A stretch of 64,000 nucleotides of DNA from Leadbetterella sp035299025 (lineage in GTDB: Bacteria; Bacteroidota; Bacteroidia; Cytophagales; Spirosomataceae). Positions 35,160-43,911 of the stretch are shown here, in pieces. The stretch spans positions 1-64,000 of the forward strand of contig DATGXK010000007.1 in the NCBI GenBank assembly GCA_035299025.1. Reading direction: 5' to 3'. The translations under genes and the position numbers were made by a program. The first letter of the stretch is position 1. Each line of letters opens with the position of its first letter. The notes below the pieces were generated by a model, which was given only the letters and a program-made list of their open reading frames with translations, was not told where the DNA came from and did not search any database.

Positions 35160-35732
35160 CTATAAGGTGCTGTCGATGGCATTTGAAATTTGCTCAAAAA
35201 TTTCATCGATTTTACCTATTCCGTTTACTTTAATCACTTTGTTTTGTTCTTGGTAATAAGGAAGAACATGTATTGTTTTTGAAAAGTACTCATCAATCCT
35301 TTTTACAAGTTTATCTGCATCGTCGTCGGCTCTGCCACTTACCTTTTGCCTTTCTGCTATTCTTTCTTTTATAACTTCTTGATTTACGTCTAGCTGTAGA
35401 ACCAGATTGATTTTCAAGCCTTTATCTTCAAGGAATTTGTCCAAGGCCTCGGCCTGAGGTACAGTTCTCGGGAACCCATCAAAGATGAATCCTTTTACGT
35501 TTGGCTTACTCTTTACTTCTTCCTCCAACATTTCTATAGTTATAGAATCTGGTACCAGCATGCCATCTGCCAATATTTGCTTTACTTTTTTGCCCAAGTC
35601 TGTATCATTCGAGATATGCATTCTAAACATATCGCCAGTAGAAATATGAGCTAATTCGTATTTCGCAATTATTTTTTCAGATTGAGTTCCTTTGCCCGCA
35701 CCGGGAGGTCCAAATATCACCAAATTGTACAT
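35160..35732 (-). CDS. adk: Adenylate kinase
   Basis: 190 residues, the short form without a zinc-binding lid. P-loop GPPGAGKGTQSE, the AMP-binding region ISTGDMFRM, DGFPRTVPQAEAL and a lid stretch with SGRADD are present. It interconverts ATP + AMP and 2 ADP in the cytoplasm. A terminator separates it from obg, so it is a single-gene unit. Confidence 0.97.
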   Translation of the reverse strand: MYNLVIFGPPGAGKGTQSEKIIAKYELAHISTGDMFRMHISNDTDLGKKVKQILADGMLVPDSITIEMLEEEVKSKPNVKGFIFDGFPRTVPQAEALDKFLEDKGLKINLVLQLDVNQEVIKERIAERQKVSGRADDDADKLVKRIDEYFSKTIHVLPYYQEQNKVIKVNGIGKIDEIFEQISNAIDSTL

Positions 35733-35853
35733 AAAAAAATCTTGAGTTTATCGGTTATTTTAAATTCGGCATAAATGTAATTATTCTTATATTTAAAATA
35801 AAGTATATTTTGAATTATTGTACTTTTTGAATGTTGCGGCCAGGGTTTGGAGC

Positions 35854-35882
35854 AAAAAAAGAGCCCAATTTCTGGGCTCTTT
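35854..35882 (-). terminator. Terminator of the TPR gene
   Basis: On the minus strand AAGAGCCCA / TGGGCTCTT with loop GAAAT is followed by seven T, a few bases past the stop. Confidence 0.88.
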
Positions 35883-35887
35883 AGAAT

Positions 35888-37603
35888 TTAGTTTTTAATG
35901 GGCGGTGCTGGAGGTGTTATCGGAGGGAGAGGAGCAGCAGTTCCGTTCATTCCTTTCATGGCTTCGAGCATTTTTTTAGCATCTTCATTCGTTGGGTCAT
36001 ATTTCAATAACTCTTCGATGTTTGCAATTCCTTTAGTAAGGTTTTTGTTAACTTGAAGTTCCCATCCAGCCAAGTATCTCAAACCATCTACCACATTTCT
36101 CTTGTTGGCAGGTGCGGCCTTACCGGCATCACCTAATAGTGCAAAGTACTTTTCCCAAACAGGAGCGGCACCAAAATTTGCGGTGAAGGTTGAGTCCGCT
36201 GCGTTTTTAGCCATTTGATTTCTTGCACTTAGAGCATATCCAGCTGGCCATTGGTCTTTGTACAATTCAAGAGCCTTGTTTATGTAAGTTTCGGCTTTGT
36301 CGTAGTTCTTGGCGGCATTGTAATAAATAGCCGCTGGTGCGAAGTCTGCTGCATTTGGATTTTTCTTCGCTAATGCCGCTTTTTCGTAAAATAGAGCTGC
36401 TTTTGACCAGTTTTTGTTCTTGGTAAAGTTGGTAGCCAAATCTTGGTAATAATTGAAAGTAGTGTCTCCTAATTGGATGGCTTTTTCAATATTCCAGATA
36501 CCAAGTGAATCATTCTTGATTCTTTCATCACCTTCTCCAGGTAAAATCAAATAAGATCTACCAATGTAACCGTAGTCAATAGCCGGGCTTTCGTCTGATG
36601 GGGCAGCTTTGATAAACTTGGTTAGATCATCAATCGCTTCAAGAGGCTTTTTCTCTTCGAAATTCATGATACCTGACATTCTCAATAGATATGGGTCTGG
36701 ATTGGTACCTTTTATTTCGCTAATAATCTTTTTTACGTTTTCATAATCTTTGGCTACGAAAGCTAGCTTTGCATAACGAAGTTTAGCTTTGCTGTCTCCG
36801 TCAGAATTTTTTAAATAATTACCAGCAGCTTCTGCAGATTCTTTGTATTTACCCATTGTTTGCAAATACGAACTGTGGTATTTGTGAATAGGAGCGTGGG
36901 TTGGGTCCGCAGAAAGGCCTTTGTTGAGAGCGTCGTTTGCTTCACGGTAGTTTCTTCCTTGTAACCAAACTCTAGACATTCTTTCATATGTTTTACCCGG
37001 CTTTTTGCCAACTCTTTCTGCGTTTGTAAGAGCATTCATGGCTTCACCACCTTCGTTTTTCAACATGTAAGCATCAGCCTTCACGATGTAGTACTCCGGA
37101 TTGTCTTTTGTTTTAGATTTCTCAAGTGCCAAATTGATGTTTATGATAGCCTCCGCTGCATCTGTAGCACCAGGAAACATCGTGTAAGCCTCTGCGATTC
37201 TGTAAAGAACATCAGCGTTTTTTAATTTTGTTGATTTCTTTACTTCTTCAAAAATAGCTTTTCCTCCAGCCAAATCTTTAGAGGCAAGTTTTATCATACC
37301 CAATCCTATTTGGTTCAATGGGTCACCTTTCTTGTCCAAAGCATTTCCTGCTTCGAATGCACTTTGGGCAGCTTTTATGTTTTCTGCTGTGAGTCCGTCT
37401 GGGCTTCTCAAAATAGCATATCCTTTGTAGAATAGCGTTTGAGGGCTAGGACTTGTCTCTGCCAATTGGTTGAAAGCCTTACTTGCGGCGGTAAATCTCT
37501 CTGCGTCTAGGTGTTTGATGGCTTCATCAAGCGTTTGGGATTTAGTTATAAAAGGGACCAAAAGCAGTGAAGCCAAGGCATAAATTTTCACGATCTTCTT
37601 CAT
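35888..37603 (-). CDS. Secreted tetratricopeptide repeat protein
   Basis: 571 residues from ATG at 37603, which starts a signal peptide (MKKIVKIYALASLLLVPFITKSQ); an in-frame ATG 90 bases upstream would hide it and is rejected. The mature part has about ten to twelve 34-residue helical hairpins with A/G at positions 8, 20 and 27, as in TPR proteins (for example RFTAASKAFNQLAE, EAINDALNKGLS). It ends in a Pro-rich tail (PLPPITPPAPPIKN). It follows the PstS-like gene of the ExbBD-TonB cluster; association with TonB energisation is only positional. Confidence 0.85.
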   Translation of the reverse strand: MKKIVKIYALASLLLVPFITKSQTLDEAIKHLDAERFTAASKAFNQLAETSPSPQTLFYKGYAILRSPDGLTAENIKAAQSAFEAGNALDKKGDPLNQIGLGMIKLASKDLAGGKAIFEEVKKSTKLKNADVLYRIAEAYTMFPGATDAAEAIININLALEKSKTKDNPEYYIVKADAYMLKNEGGEAMNALTNAERVGKKPGKTYERMSRVWLQGRNYREANDALNKGLSADPTHAPIHKYHSSYLQTMGKYKESAEAAGNYLKNSDGDSKAKLRYAKLAFVAKDYENVKKIISEIKGTNPDPYLLRMSGIMNFEEKKPLEAIDDLTKFIKAAPSDESPAIDYGYIGRSYLILPGEGDERIKNDSLGIWNIEKAIQLGDTTFNYYQDLATNFTKNKNWSKAALFYEKAALAKKNPNAADFAPAAIYYNAAKNYDKAETYINKALELYKDQWPAGYALSARNQMAKNAADSTFTANFGAAPVWEKYFALLGDAGKAAPANKRNVVDGLRYLAGWELQVNKNLTKGIANIEELLKYDPTNEDAKKMLEAMKGMNGTAAPLPPITPPAPPIKN

Positions 37604-37823
37604 CATCTCGTAACAAGTAATAAGGTTATCTGTTTGGTTTGAAAACATTTTAAGGGTGCAATTTAATGCTTTTTGTTGGTTTGAAAAAATCATTTCTCCA
37701 ATAATATTTTGTACTTATCCCTTAGATTTGATAATCTGAGTAGGGTTTACTAACAAAATGTTAAGATATTCAGGTACCGAAAAATTATAGAAGTAGTCCT
37801 ATTTCTGTTTTTCGGAGATGAAA

Positions 37824-38720
37824 TCACTTTTTTATTGGCTTTGTGTCTAAAAGAAACTCTTTCGGAATGATATAGAACGGTACTAATCCCATTTTTTCTG
37901 TTACCAATTGCCCAGTTTTGGCACAGCAAAACCTGATAAAACCATTTTCAACACCCCACGCTTTTGTAAGAGTATGTAGGTATATAAACCTTTCAAGTGG
38001 GTATTTTCTTTGATCTAGGTTTTTGAAATTGACTTTATAAAATCCTTTCTTTTCTGTTTCGCCTACAGCAATTAGGCCCACTTGTTTCAGTAAATCTTGT
38101 GATTTTTTGTCGTCAGTGTCGCTAATCCAATTGAAACCGATGAATCCAATGGCATTTGATGTTTTCTTTACATACTCTATAACTTCCAAGTTTCCGTCTG
38201 CTGAGAATACATTTGCTGTATTTATGGATTTTAGTTTTAGTTTTTCCATTATAACATTCAGATTGCTCGAGTTGCTTCTGTCAAATACGAGTTTGGTCTT
38301 GGCATTTGTGTCGGTTAGTAAATATTTGAGCTCTTCCAAAGTGATTGTAGTATCAGCATTGGATTTGTTTTGTACAAGTGCCACGGCATCCAGAGCCATT
38401 CTTGCTGGTATATACTTTATACCTCTTCTTTTCATTTCGACCAATTCGCTTTCGTTAAACTCTCTGGTAGTACAAGCCAAAGTGAGTGAGTCGTCTAAAA
38501 GCATATTGATGCCTTTGGTTTCGGGCATGTATTTGATATTTATTTTCGTGTTTGGGTAATGCATGTGATGAGCACTCACTTGAGCTTCCATAATCGGTTT
38601 TATAGATTCGTCCACGGCAATGGTTATGGTGCCTTTGTTGATACTTGGTTCTTCTTTTGCTGTTTCATTGCAGGCTGCTAGCCCGAATGTCAGAATAAAA
38701 AGCAGATTTACGATTTTCAT
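37824..38720 (-). CDS. PstS-like substrate-binding lipoprotein
   Basis: 298 residues with a lipobox (GLAAC, Cys17). The layout is that of the type 2 periplasmic binding protein fold of the PstS phosphate family (PBP-like): TITIAVDESIKP, the ALDAVALVQNKSNAD strand-helix, FDRSNSSNL and NAIGFIGFNWIS. Phosphate is the usual ligand, but the ligand pocket is not conserved well enough to confirm. There are no permease genes beside it. It sits between tonB and the TPR gene, an order often seen in Bacteroidota. Confidence 0.78.
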   Translation of the reverse strand: MKIVNLLFILTFGLAACNETAKEEPSINKGTITIAVDESIKPIMEAQVSAHHMHYPNTKINIKYMPETKGINMLLDDSLTLACTTREFNESELVEMKRRGIKYIPARMALDAVALVQNKSNADTTITLEELKYLLTDTNAKTKLVFDRSNSSNLNVIMEKLKLKSINTANVFSADGNLEVIEYVKKTSNAIGFIGFNWISDTDDKKSQDLLKQVGLIAVGETEKKGFYKVNFKNLDQRKYPLERFIYLHTLTKAWGVENGFIRFCCAKTGQLVTEKMGLVPFYIIPKEFLLDTKPIKK

Positions 38721-38776
38721 TGATTAGAGAATATTAGTTACTTCCTCAAAACTATAAGTATTTTATTAAAGTTCAA

Positions 38777-38804
38777 ACAAACGGGTCTGTCAAGACCCGT
38801 TTGT
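38777..38804 (-). terminator. Strong hairpin after the second tonB
   Basis: A perfect 12-bp stem ACAAACGGGTCT / AGACCCGTTTGT with a 4-base loop. Only a weak T-tract follows, so it could work as terminator or as RNA-stability element. It lies between tonB (38813) and the PstS-like gene. Confidence 0.7.
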
Positions 38805-38812
38805 AATATTTG

Positions 38813-39625
38813 TCACTCAAGCCTGTAAACTATAGGCATATTATAGAAAACCCTCACTGCTTTGCCGTTTTGTTTTCCAGGTAGCCATTTTGGCATTAGG
38901 CTTACTACTCTTTCTGCTTCTTCATCACACCCAAAGCCTATTCCTTTTGTCACTTGAATGTTGCCGATGCTACCGTCGGTTTCAACTACGAACTTTACAT
39001 ATACTTTACCCGAAACATTAGCTCTAACAGCACTCTCGGGATAGTGTATATGCTTAGCCAGAAATTTGTAAAGTTCTTTGTCGCCATATGGAAACTGTGG
39101 TTGTTGTTCCACCGCAATGAAAATCTTGGACTCATCTGTTTCGGCGAGGTCTATTTTTTTAGTTATCTCGGGTGCTACAGCTGGTGGAATCAGTAAGTCA
39201 GATTCCGTTCCATCTACCGTATTGTTAGAAATGATCTTACCTTCCATTTTGTCGGGTGGCGGAGGGGGCATTTCAATAATATCTTTATTATCGTCGACTG
39301 GAGTCGGAGGTAAATAAGCGATAGTGGCCTGCGGCTCTGTTTTCTTCTCGGGTAACGGCGGTTCTATTTCTTTAATTTCAATAGGAGGCTCTACCGGCGG
39401 TGGGCTTATAACTAGGGTAACGTCACGTATTAGTTTGCCGTCGTTTTTGTTTTCGATATACTTGTTGTAGGTAAATGCACCACCAAACAGTAAGATAAAA
39501 CAACTGCTGCCAATAACCATGGCCTTGGTTAGATAATGATTGTAATTTTTCCTTAGAAAGTAAGCTCCGTAAGCTTTGTTACGGTTTTCGAAGATGATGT
39601 CATCGAGGTTTTCTACATTTTTCAT
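38813..39625 (-). CDS. TonB family protein, second copy
   Basis: 270 residues. A cytoplasmic N-terminus of Bacteroidota type (DDIIFENRNKAYGAYFLRKNY), one membrane helix (about residues 34-52), a Pro-rich periplasmic linker and a C-terminal TonB domain with HIHYPESAVRANVSGKVYVK and GIGFGCDEEAERV. It carries energy from ExbB/ExbD to outer-membrane receptors. Closely related to the TonB at 40701-41534, especially in the C-terminal domain. Confidence 0.88.
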   Translation of the reverse strand: MKNVENLDDIIFENRNKAYGAYFLRKNYNHYLTKAMVIGSSCFILLFGGAFTYNKYIENKNDGKLIRDVTLVISPPPVEPPIEIKEIEPPLPEKKTEPQATIAYLPPTPVDDNKDIIEMPPPPPDKMEGKIISNNTVDGTESDLLIPPAVAPEITKKIDLAETDESKIFIAVEQQPQFPYGDKELYKFLAKHIHYPESAVRANVSGKVYVKFVVETDGSIGNIQVTKGIGFGCDEEAERVVSLMPKWLPGKQNGKAVRVFYNMPIVYRLE

Positions 39626-39637
39626 AATTGTAATTGT

Positions 39638-40162
39638 TTATTTGATTTTCATAATTTGTGCCGTTTTCTTTTCATTGTATGCAATGAGTTCGTTTGGGAA
39701 AAGGTCAACTAATGCGTATCTCTTCATATTCGTTATTTCCATTTCATCCAGAGCGTCGACTGCATTTTTGAAACTTGATTCATTTGTGGGTTTAATAATT
39801 ACTGTGAAATTCTCTGGTTTTGGTGCAATAGATTGTTTTTCCAAGATATCTTTACGCAAGCCGTCCGTTGAATAGTTTGTTTCATGAATATCTTCAGGTT
39901 TTATAGTTTCAGTGTCTTGTTGGTGCCAATATATTCGGTCATTTTCACCTAGTATAAATGTTAAGGTGTTTTTACTGTTGAGTTCTGAGGTTCCATCCGT
40001 TTTGTCTGGCATAACCAGCTTCATCATGTTGGGATTTGTGAATGTTGTGGTAAACATAAAGAAGGTAATCAGGAGAAAGCCGAGATCTACCATAGGTGTC
40101 ATATCAGGCTTGGCAACTCGTCTCCGAGTTTTTTTCGTGTTGGTTTCTTCAATTTGTGCCAT
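39638..40162 (-). CDS. ExbD, third copy in the cluster
   Basis: 174 residues. One N-terminal membrane helix with the conserved Asp in PDMTPMVDLGFLLITFFMFTTT, seen as MVDLGFLLITFF, and a periplasmic domain. The conserved Asp conducts protons in the ExbB/ExbD motor. It is near-identical in the helix to the ExbD at 41561-42115 and precedes the second tonB by 12 bases. Its own promoter lies upstream. Confidence 0.88.
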   Translation of the reverse strand: MAQIEETNTKKTRRRVAKPDMTPMVDLGFLLITFFMFTTTFTNPNMMKLVMPDKTDGTSELNSKNTLTFILGENDRIYWHQQDTETIKPEDIHETNYSTDGLRKDILEKQSIAPKPENFTVIIKPTNESSFKNAVDALDEMEITNMKRYALVDLFPNELIAYNEKKTAQIMKIK

Positions 40163-40485
40163 TTTTATAGGTATTTAAGTTTATGTATCTGCTCTCGAAT
40201 TATAGAACTAAGATAATAGTTATTTTTTACAAAACAATGTTTTTATGATAAAAATAATTAAAAATTTAGTTATAAAACGATATATGTAGTTTACGACCTA
40301 TCAGAAAATAGATTTTTTGTAGTGTAACTAGTTTATTTTGAGGGTGATAGGGGTAGTGGATAGATAGGTAAAGAATGCAATCTTTTTTGAAGCTCTTCAA
40401 GAACTAATCCTTTTTGATCAAGAAAGTATCGGTGATTATTGTGTACGTTGTGTTCTTAAAAAAATGAACAAAAAAAAGAGCCGTT
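40163..40485. other. 323-base stretch without a gene between the two exbD-tonB sets
   Basis: It holds the terminator of the first set at the right (continuing into the small membrane-protein gene) and a promoter-like element at the left for the second exbD. I see no coding sequence in it. Confidence 0.6.
40208..40237 (-). promoter_or_regulatory. Probable promoter of the second exbD-tonB pair
   Basis: On the minus strand TTG (40237-40235), 19 bases, TATCTTAG (40215-40208): close to the consensus with the right spacing, and about 45 bases before the exbD start. Confidence 0.5.
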
Positions 40486-40497
40486 TTACAACGGCTC
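40471..40497 (-). terminator. Terminator with a stop codon in its loop
   Basis: On the minus strand GAGCCGTT / AACGGCTC with loop GTAA, followed by seven T. The loop contains the TAA stop of the 69-aa gene (40486-40488). Confidence 0.85.
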
Positions 40498-40695
40498 CTC
40501 TTTTGATATTTTAAATGCTCGGTAGATGCGATATATTCCGTAGAGAATTAATATTACACCTAAAGCCCAAGCGATTTTTTCATCTAGTGTAGTCAAAAAC
40601 CATTTCTCTTTGATTACATAGCCACCTAATAATGTGTATCCGATGCCTATAATAACCTGAAGCCAGATTTTTGCTTTTCCGAATAAATCCTCCAT
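40486..40695 (-). CDS. Small membrane protein in the exbBD-tonB cluster
   Basis: 69 residues with two membrane helices (about residues 12-27 and 40-58) and short charged ends; the second is ALGVILILYGIYRIYRAF. I do not recognise a named family, but such small proteins are often seen after tonB in this cluster in Bacteroidota. It begins 5 bases after tonB and is probably cotranscribed with it. Its stop codon lies in the loop of the terminator. Function unknown. Confidence 0.72.
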   Translation of the reverse strand: MEDLFGKAKIWLQVIIGIGYTLLGGYVIKEKWFLTTLDEKIAWALGVILILYGIYRIYRAFKISKEEPL

Positions 40696-40700
40696 CCGTC

Positions 40701-41534
40701 TTAGTCTAATTTGTAAACTACTGGCATGTTGTAGAATACCCTAACGTTTTTACCGTTTTGGCGACCTGGATTCCATTTCGGCATTGACTTGATAACCCTG
40801 ATGGCCTCTTCATCACAACCAAAACCGATTCCTTTCATTACTTCAACATTACCAATAGAACCATCTTTTTCTACTACGAACTTCACGAAAACTCTACCTG
40901 ATACGTTGGCTCTTTGAGCTGCTGCTGGGTATTTAATGTTTTCGCCAAGGAATTTATACATGGCACCTTGACCACCTGGGAATTCTGGATTTTGTTCAAC
41001 CGCCGTGAAGATTTCCTCTTCTTTCGGTTTCTCAATCGCAACAATCTTAACTTCTTCAGGAGGAGGTGGTGGAATGAAAGCATCAACTGCCTCAACCCCT
41101 TCTACTGTTTTGTTTGAGATAACTGCCTTCTCCACTTCCTCTGCTGGCGGTGGTGGTTCTTCTACCAAAACCTCTTCGTCTTTCTTAGGCTCAGGTGGTA
41201 AGAACTTAATTTGTGCTACCTCTGGTGGTGGTTCCACTGGTGGTGGCGGTGGAGGAGGCGGAAGGTCTGGTTGCTCCTCGGGTGGTAACTCTTCTTTCAA
41301 TTTGGATAAGTCTATTTCTACTTCTCTATCCTTGGCTGCATCTAGAGCAGGAAGAATATAGTTGTTGTAAGTGTAAGCACCTCCAAACAACAATACAAAT
41401 ATGCTGGTTCCATAAATCAAAGCACGAGTCAAATAGCCCTTATAGTTTTTCCTTAGATAGTATGCACCGTACTCTTTGTTACGATTCTCGAATACTATAT
41501 CGTCTAAGGTTATTTTGTCTGCTTTACTGCTCAT
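40701..41534 (-). CDS. TonB family protein, first copy
   Basis: 277 residues. N-terminal LDDIVFENRNKEYGAYYLRKNYKG, a membrane helix at about residues 35-53, a very Pro- and Glu-rich linker (several PPPPP runs) and a C-terminal TonB domain containing NIKYPAAAQRANVSGRVFVK and GFGCDEEAIRVI. It energises outer-membrane receptors with the preceding ExbB and ExbD. It is the fourth gene of the exbB-exbD-exbD-tonB operon, 26 bases from the second exbD. Confidence 0.9.
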   Translation of the reverse strand: MSSKADKITLDDIVFENRNKEYGAYYLRKNYKGYLTRALIYGTSIFVLLFGGAYTYNNYILPALDAAKDREVEIDLSKLKEELPPEEQPDLPPPPPPPPVEPPPEVAQIKFLPPEPKKDEEVLVEEPPPPAEEVEKAVISNKTVEGVEAVDAFIPPPPPEEVKIVAIEKPKEEEIFTAVEQNPEFPGGQGAMYKFLGENIKYPAAAQRANVSGRVFVKFVVEKDGSIGNVEVMKGIGFGCDEEAIRVIKSMPKWNPGRQNGKNVRVFYNMPVVYKLD

Positions 41535-41560
41535 ATTATGTTGAGATTAAAACCTTAGTG

Positions 41561-42115
41561 TTAATTTCCTCCTTTCGGAGTTTTCATTTTCTCATTGTAA
41601 GCATCTTCTTCTTGCTTTTGAAGATCTACGATTGCATACAATTTATTACCTGTTATTTCCATTTCGTCCAAGATATCCACAGTGTTTTTGAATGTAGCTT
41701 CTTTGGTTGGTTTTAGAATCACAGTAAATTTCGAACTGTCTATTGCAGCCAGTTTTTTCTTCTGAATTTCCGCTCTGATACCAGTAGCAGAATAGTCAGT
41801 TTCGTTCAGGTCTGCAGCTGTAACGTCCGAAACCGCTTGCTGATACCAGAATATTCTATCATCTTTACCCATAACTATTGATATGGTGTTCGACAATTTT
41901 ATTTCACTGGTCTCTTGGTCTTCAGCGTTTTCTTCATCTTTTTCCGGCATGTTTAGCTTCATCATGTTAGGCTTGCTAAACGTGGTGGTAAACATAAAAA
42001 AAGTAATCAAAAGGAAACCCAAATCCACCATCGGTGTCATATCTGGTTTTCCGGAGTTCTTTTTCGACCTTACCTTCCCGCCTTTCCCGGAGTCTTTTTC
42101 TTGTATTTCAGCCAT
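41561..42115 (-). CDS. ExbD, second copy in the cluster
   Basis: 184 residues: a Lys-rich cytoplasmic tail, the membrane helix with MVDLGFLLITFFMFTTTF and the conserved Asp, then a periplasmic domain. Strikingly similar to the ExbD at 39638-40162 throughout (both contain LDEMEIT and ExTxYSxTGxRxxI-like stretches), so the two are paralogues. It lies 22 bases downstream of the first exbD. Confidence 0.9.
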   Translation of the reverse strand: MAEIQEKDSGKGGKVRSKKNSGKPDMTPMVDLGFLLITFFMFTTTFSKPNMMKLNMPEKDEENAEDQETSEIKLSNTISIVMGKDDRIFWYQQAVSDVTAADLNETDYSATGIRAEIQKKKLAAIDSSKFTVILKPTKEATFKNTVDILDEMEITGNKLYAIVDLQKQEEDAYNEKMKTPKGGN

Positions 42116-42137
42116 TTCTTAAATTAAGGTTATGGTA

Positions 42138-42725
42138 TTATTCTCCTTTGGTTACTAATCTAAACTTGTAAATTTTAGCTTTTCCCAATTCGTCAAATAA
42201 AACTTTAACGGCAGGATATTGCGTTTTTACATCTCCTCTAATTGCAAGGTTACCTGCTGGATTAGATTCTGCGTAGGCTTTCACCCAATCAACTAGTTCA
42301 GTGTTCGTAGAATCACAAGTGATACCAGGAGCTTTCACTCTTTCTCTATCCGAATTGCTCAAATTCAAGTAAGACTTTAGTCCTTCTTTACCCACACCTA
42401 CTTCAGCTATTTTAGTGAAAGTATTTTGTTCGTCAGCAGTAAGACCAAGATTCATCTTTGTATTCAATACATTTATGAATGCTCTTCTTTCTACTGGCTC
42501 TGTGATACCGAAGAAGTATTTACCTTCATTTGTGACAGATATTGTACCTATATTTTTTTCTTCAACGATCAGATCTGAAACTGATGAAGGCGTTACAATC
42601 TTTACAGTCTCTTGACTTTTGAAAGTCGTGGTCATGATAAAGAATGTCAATAATAAGAATGCTACGTCACACATCGCTGTCATGTCCATAGCCGGACCGT
42701 GTCTTTTTGGTTTTACTTGTGCCAT
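42138..42725 (-). CDS. ExbD, first copy in the cluster
   Basis: 195 residues. The membrane helix MTAMCDVAFLLLTFFIMTTTF has the functional Asp in a different context (CDVAFL) from the other two ExbDs, and the periplasmic part is unrelated at sequence level. Clusters with two dissimilar ExbD proteins are usual in Bacteroidota. It follows exbB with a 44-base gap. Confidence 0.9.
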   Translation of the reverse strand: MAQVKPKRHGPAMDMTAMCDVAFLLLTFFIMTTTFKSQETVKIVTPSSVSDLIVEEKNIGTISVTNEGKYFFGITEPVERRAFINVLNTKMNLGLTADEQNTFTKIAEVGVGKEGLKSYLNLSNSDRERVKAPGITCDSTNTELVDWVKAYAESNPAGNLAIRGDVKTQYPAVKVLFDELGKAKIYKFRLVTKGE

Positions 42726-42769
42726 CTATTAAATGTTTTTAAGTTTTTAACAATAGGTTTCGATAAAAA

Positions 42770-43588
42770 TTAGTTATGAGACGAGAAATTTTGTTGAAGG
42801 CTCATACCTATTTCGTCAATTTTATATGTCAAAGTGTCAATAGATGACGTAAAGTAGTTGTATACCATGATGGCGATAGCTGAAGTACCGATACCAAGAC
42901 CTGTGTTGATTAGGGCTTCTGCGATACCTTTTGCAAGAGCAGCAGCATCTGGAGAGCCACCACCTGAACCAAGGGCAAAGAATGATTTAATCATACCGAT
43001 TACCGTTCCTAATAGGGCTACCAAAGTAGATACTGAAGCCAAAGTAGAAAGGATAGTAAGATTTTTCTCCAACATTGGAAGTTCCAAAGAAGTAGCTTCT
43101 TCGATTTCTTTTTGAAGGGCAGCTAGCTTTTGCTCTTTGTTCAAACCTGAGTCTGACTGTAATTGAGCGTATTTCTCAAGAGCAGTTTTAGTTACGTTTC
43201 CAACAGTTCCTTTTTGTTTTTCACACTCTTTCATTGCGTCTGCAATGTTGTTTTGATCAAGAAGTGTTCTTACTTTTTTAACAAAAGCATCTAAGTCTCC
43301 TGAACCGCCTGCTTTGCCCAATGTAATGAATCTCTCGATAGAGAAAACCAATACTGTAAGCATAAATGTGATAAGGAAAGGTACGATGATACCACCAGAA
43401 TAAATGATACCCAATGCATTTTTAGGGTTGTGCATTGTCTCAGGATCCTCAAAGTTTGACGGAGAACCCAAAATTACATAGTAGATAGCAAAAGCTATCG
43501 CCATCAAAATTGGGATAACAATGATAGGATTAATACCTGAAGATTTTTTGGCTGGCTTTGCAGCTGGAGCTTTAGTCTTTTTTTCCAT
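42770..43588 (-). CDS. exbB: MotA/TolQ/ExbB proton channel family protein
   Basis: 272 residues with three main membrane segments and the TolQ/ExbB core LSTLASVSTLVALLGTVIGMIKSFFAL, followed by ALAKGIAEALINTGLGIGTSAIAI. The N-terminus is Lys/Ala-rich. It should form the pentameric motor with ExbD. As the only exbB in the window it may serve both exbD-tonB sets. The first gene of its operon. Confidence 0.92.
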   Translation of the reverse strand: MEKKTKAPAAKPAKKSSGINPIIVIPILMAIAFAIYYVILGSPSNFEDPETMHNPKNALGIIYSGGIIVPFLITFMLTVLVFSIERFITLGKAGGSGDLDAFVKKVRTLLDQNNIADAMKECEKQKGTVGNVTKTALEKYAQLQSDSGLNKEQKLAALQKEIEEATSLELPMLEKNLTILSTLASVSTLVALLGTVIGMIKSFFALGSGGGSPDAAALAKGIAEALINTGLGIGTSAIAIMVYNYFTSSIDTLTYKIDEIGMSLQQNFSSHN

Positions 43589-43911
43589 TTGATTAGAAAA
43601 TTTTTAGGGTTTTTAAAAAATGATTAAACTTTTGTTTGTTAATCTTTAGTAATAAATTAAAGATTCAGAACACTTTTCCGCCTTGGAATTATAATTCTTT
43701 GGCAATTCTAACTAAAAACTCTTAAACATAAAATTTTTTTTGTCATTAATTTTATGAAAACTATAAAATTAGTTATTTGATTTTTCTTTTGATTTAGCCA
43801 AATCGGCCTTTCGGCGTTCATTGTTTGCTTATTATTAAATACTTATAGTGTTTATGTGGCATAATGTTATTTTTTTAATATTTTATATTGAAAGTCTCAC
43901 TTTGATACAAT
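43589..43911. other. 323-base gene-free stretch upstream of exbB
   Basis: It contains an 8-bp inverted repeat AATCTTTA / TAAAGATT (43641-43648 and 43658-43665) and a 12-bp palindrome GAATTATAATTC (43686-43697). Both may be regulatory for the exbB operon. No terminator for the M28 peptidase gene, which ends at 43912, is obvious. Confidence 0.45.

Noticed and set aside
37607..37693. Upstream start for the TPR protein
   Set aside because: It would place 30 unrelated residues before an obvious signal peptide.
41005..41361. Long plus-strand frame opposite tonB, rich in Gly and Ser
   Set aside because: It is the complement of the Pro-rich linker codons of TonB, an expected shadow.
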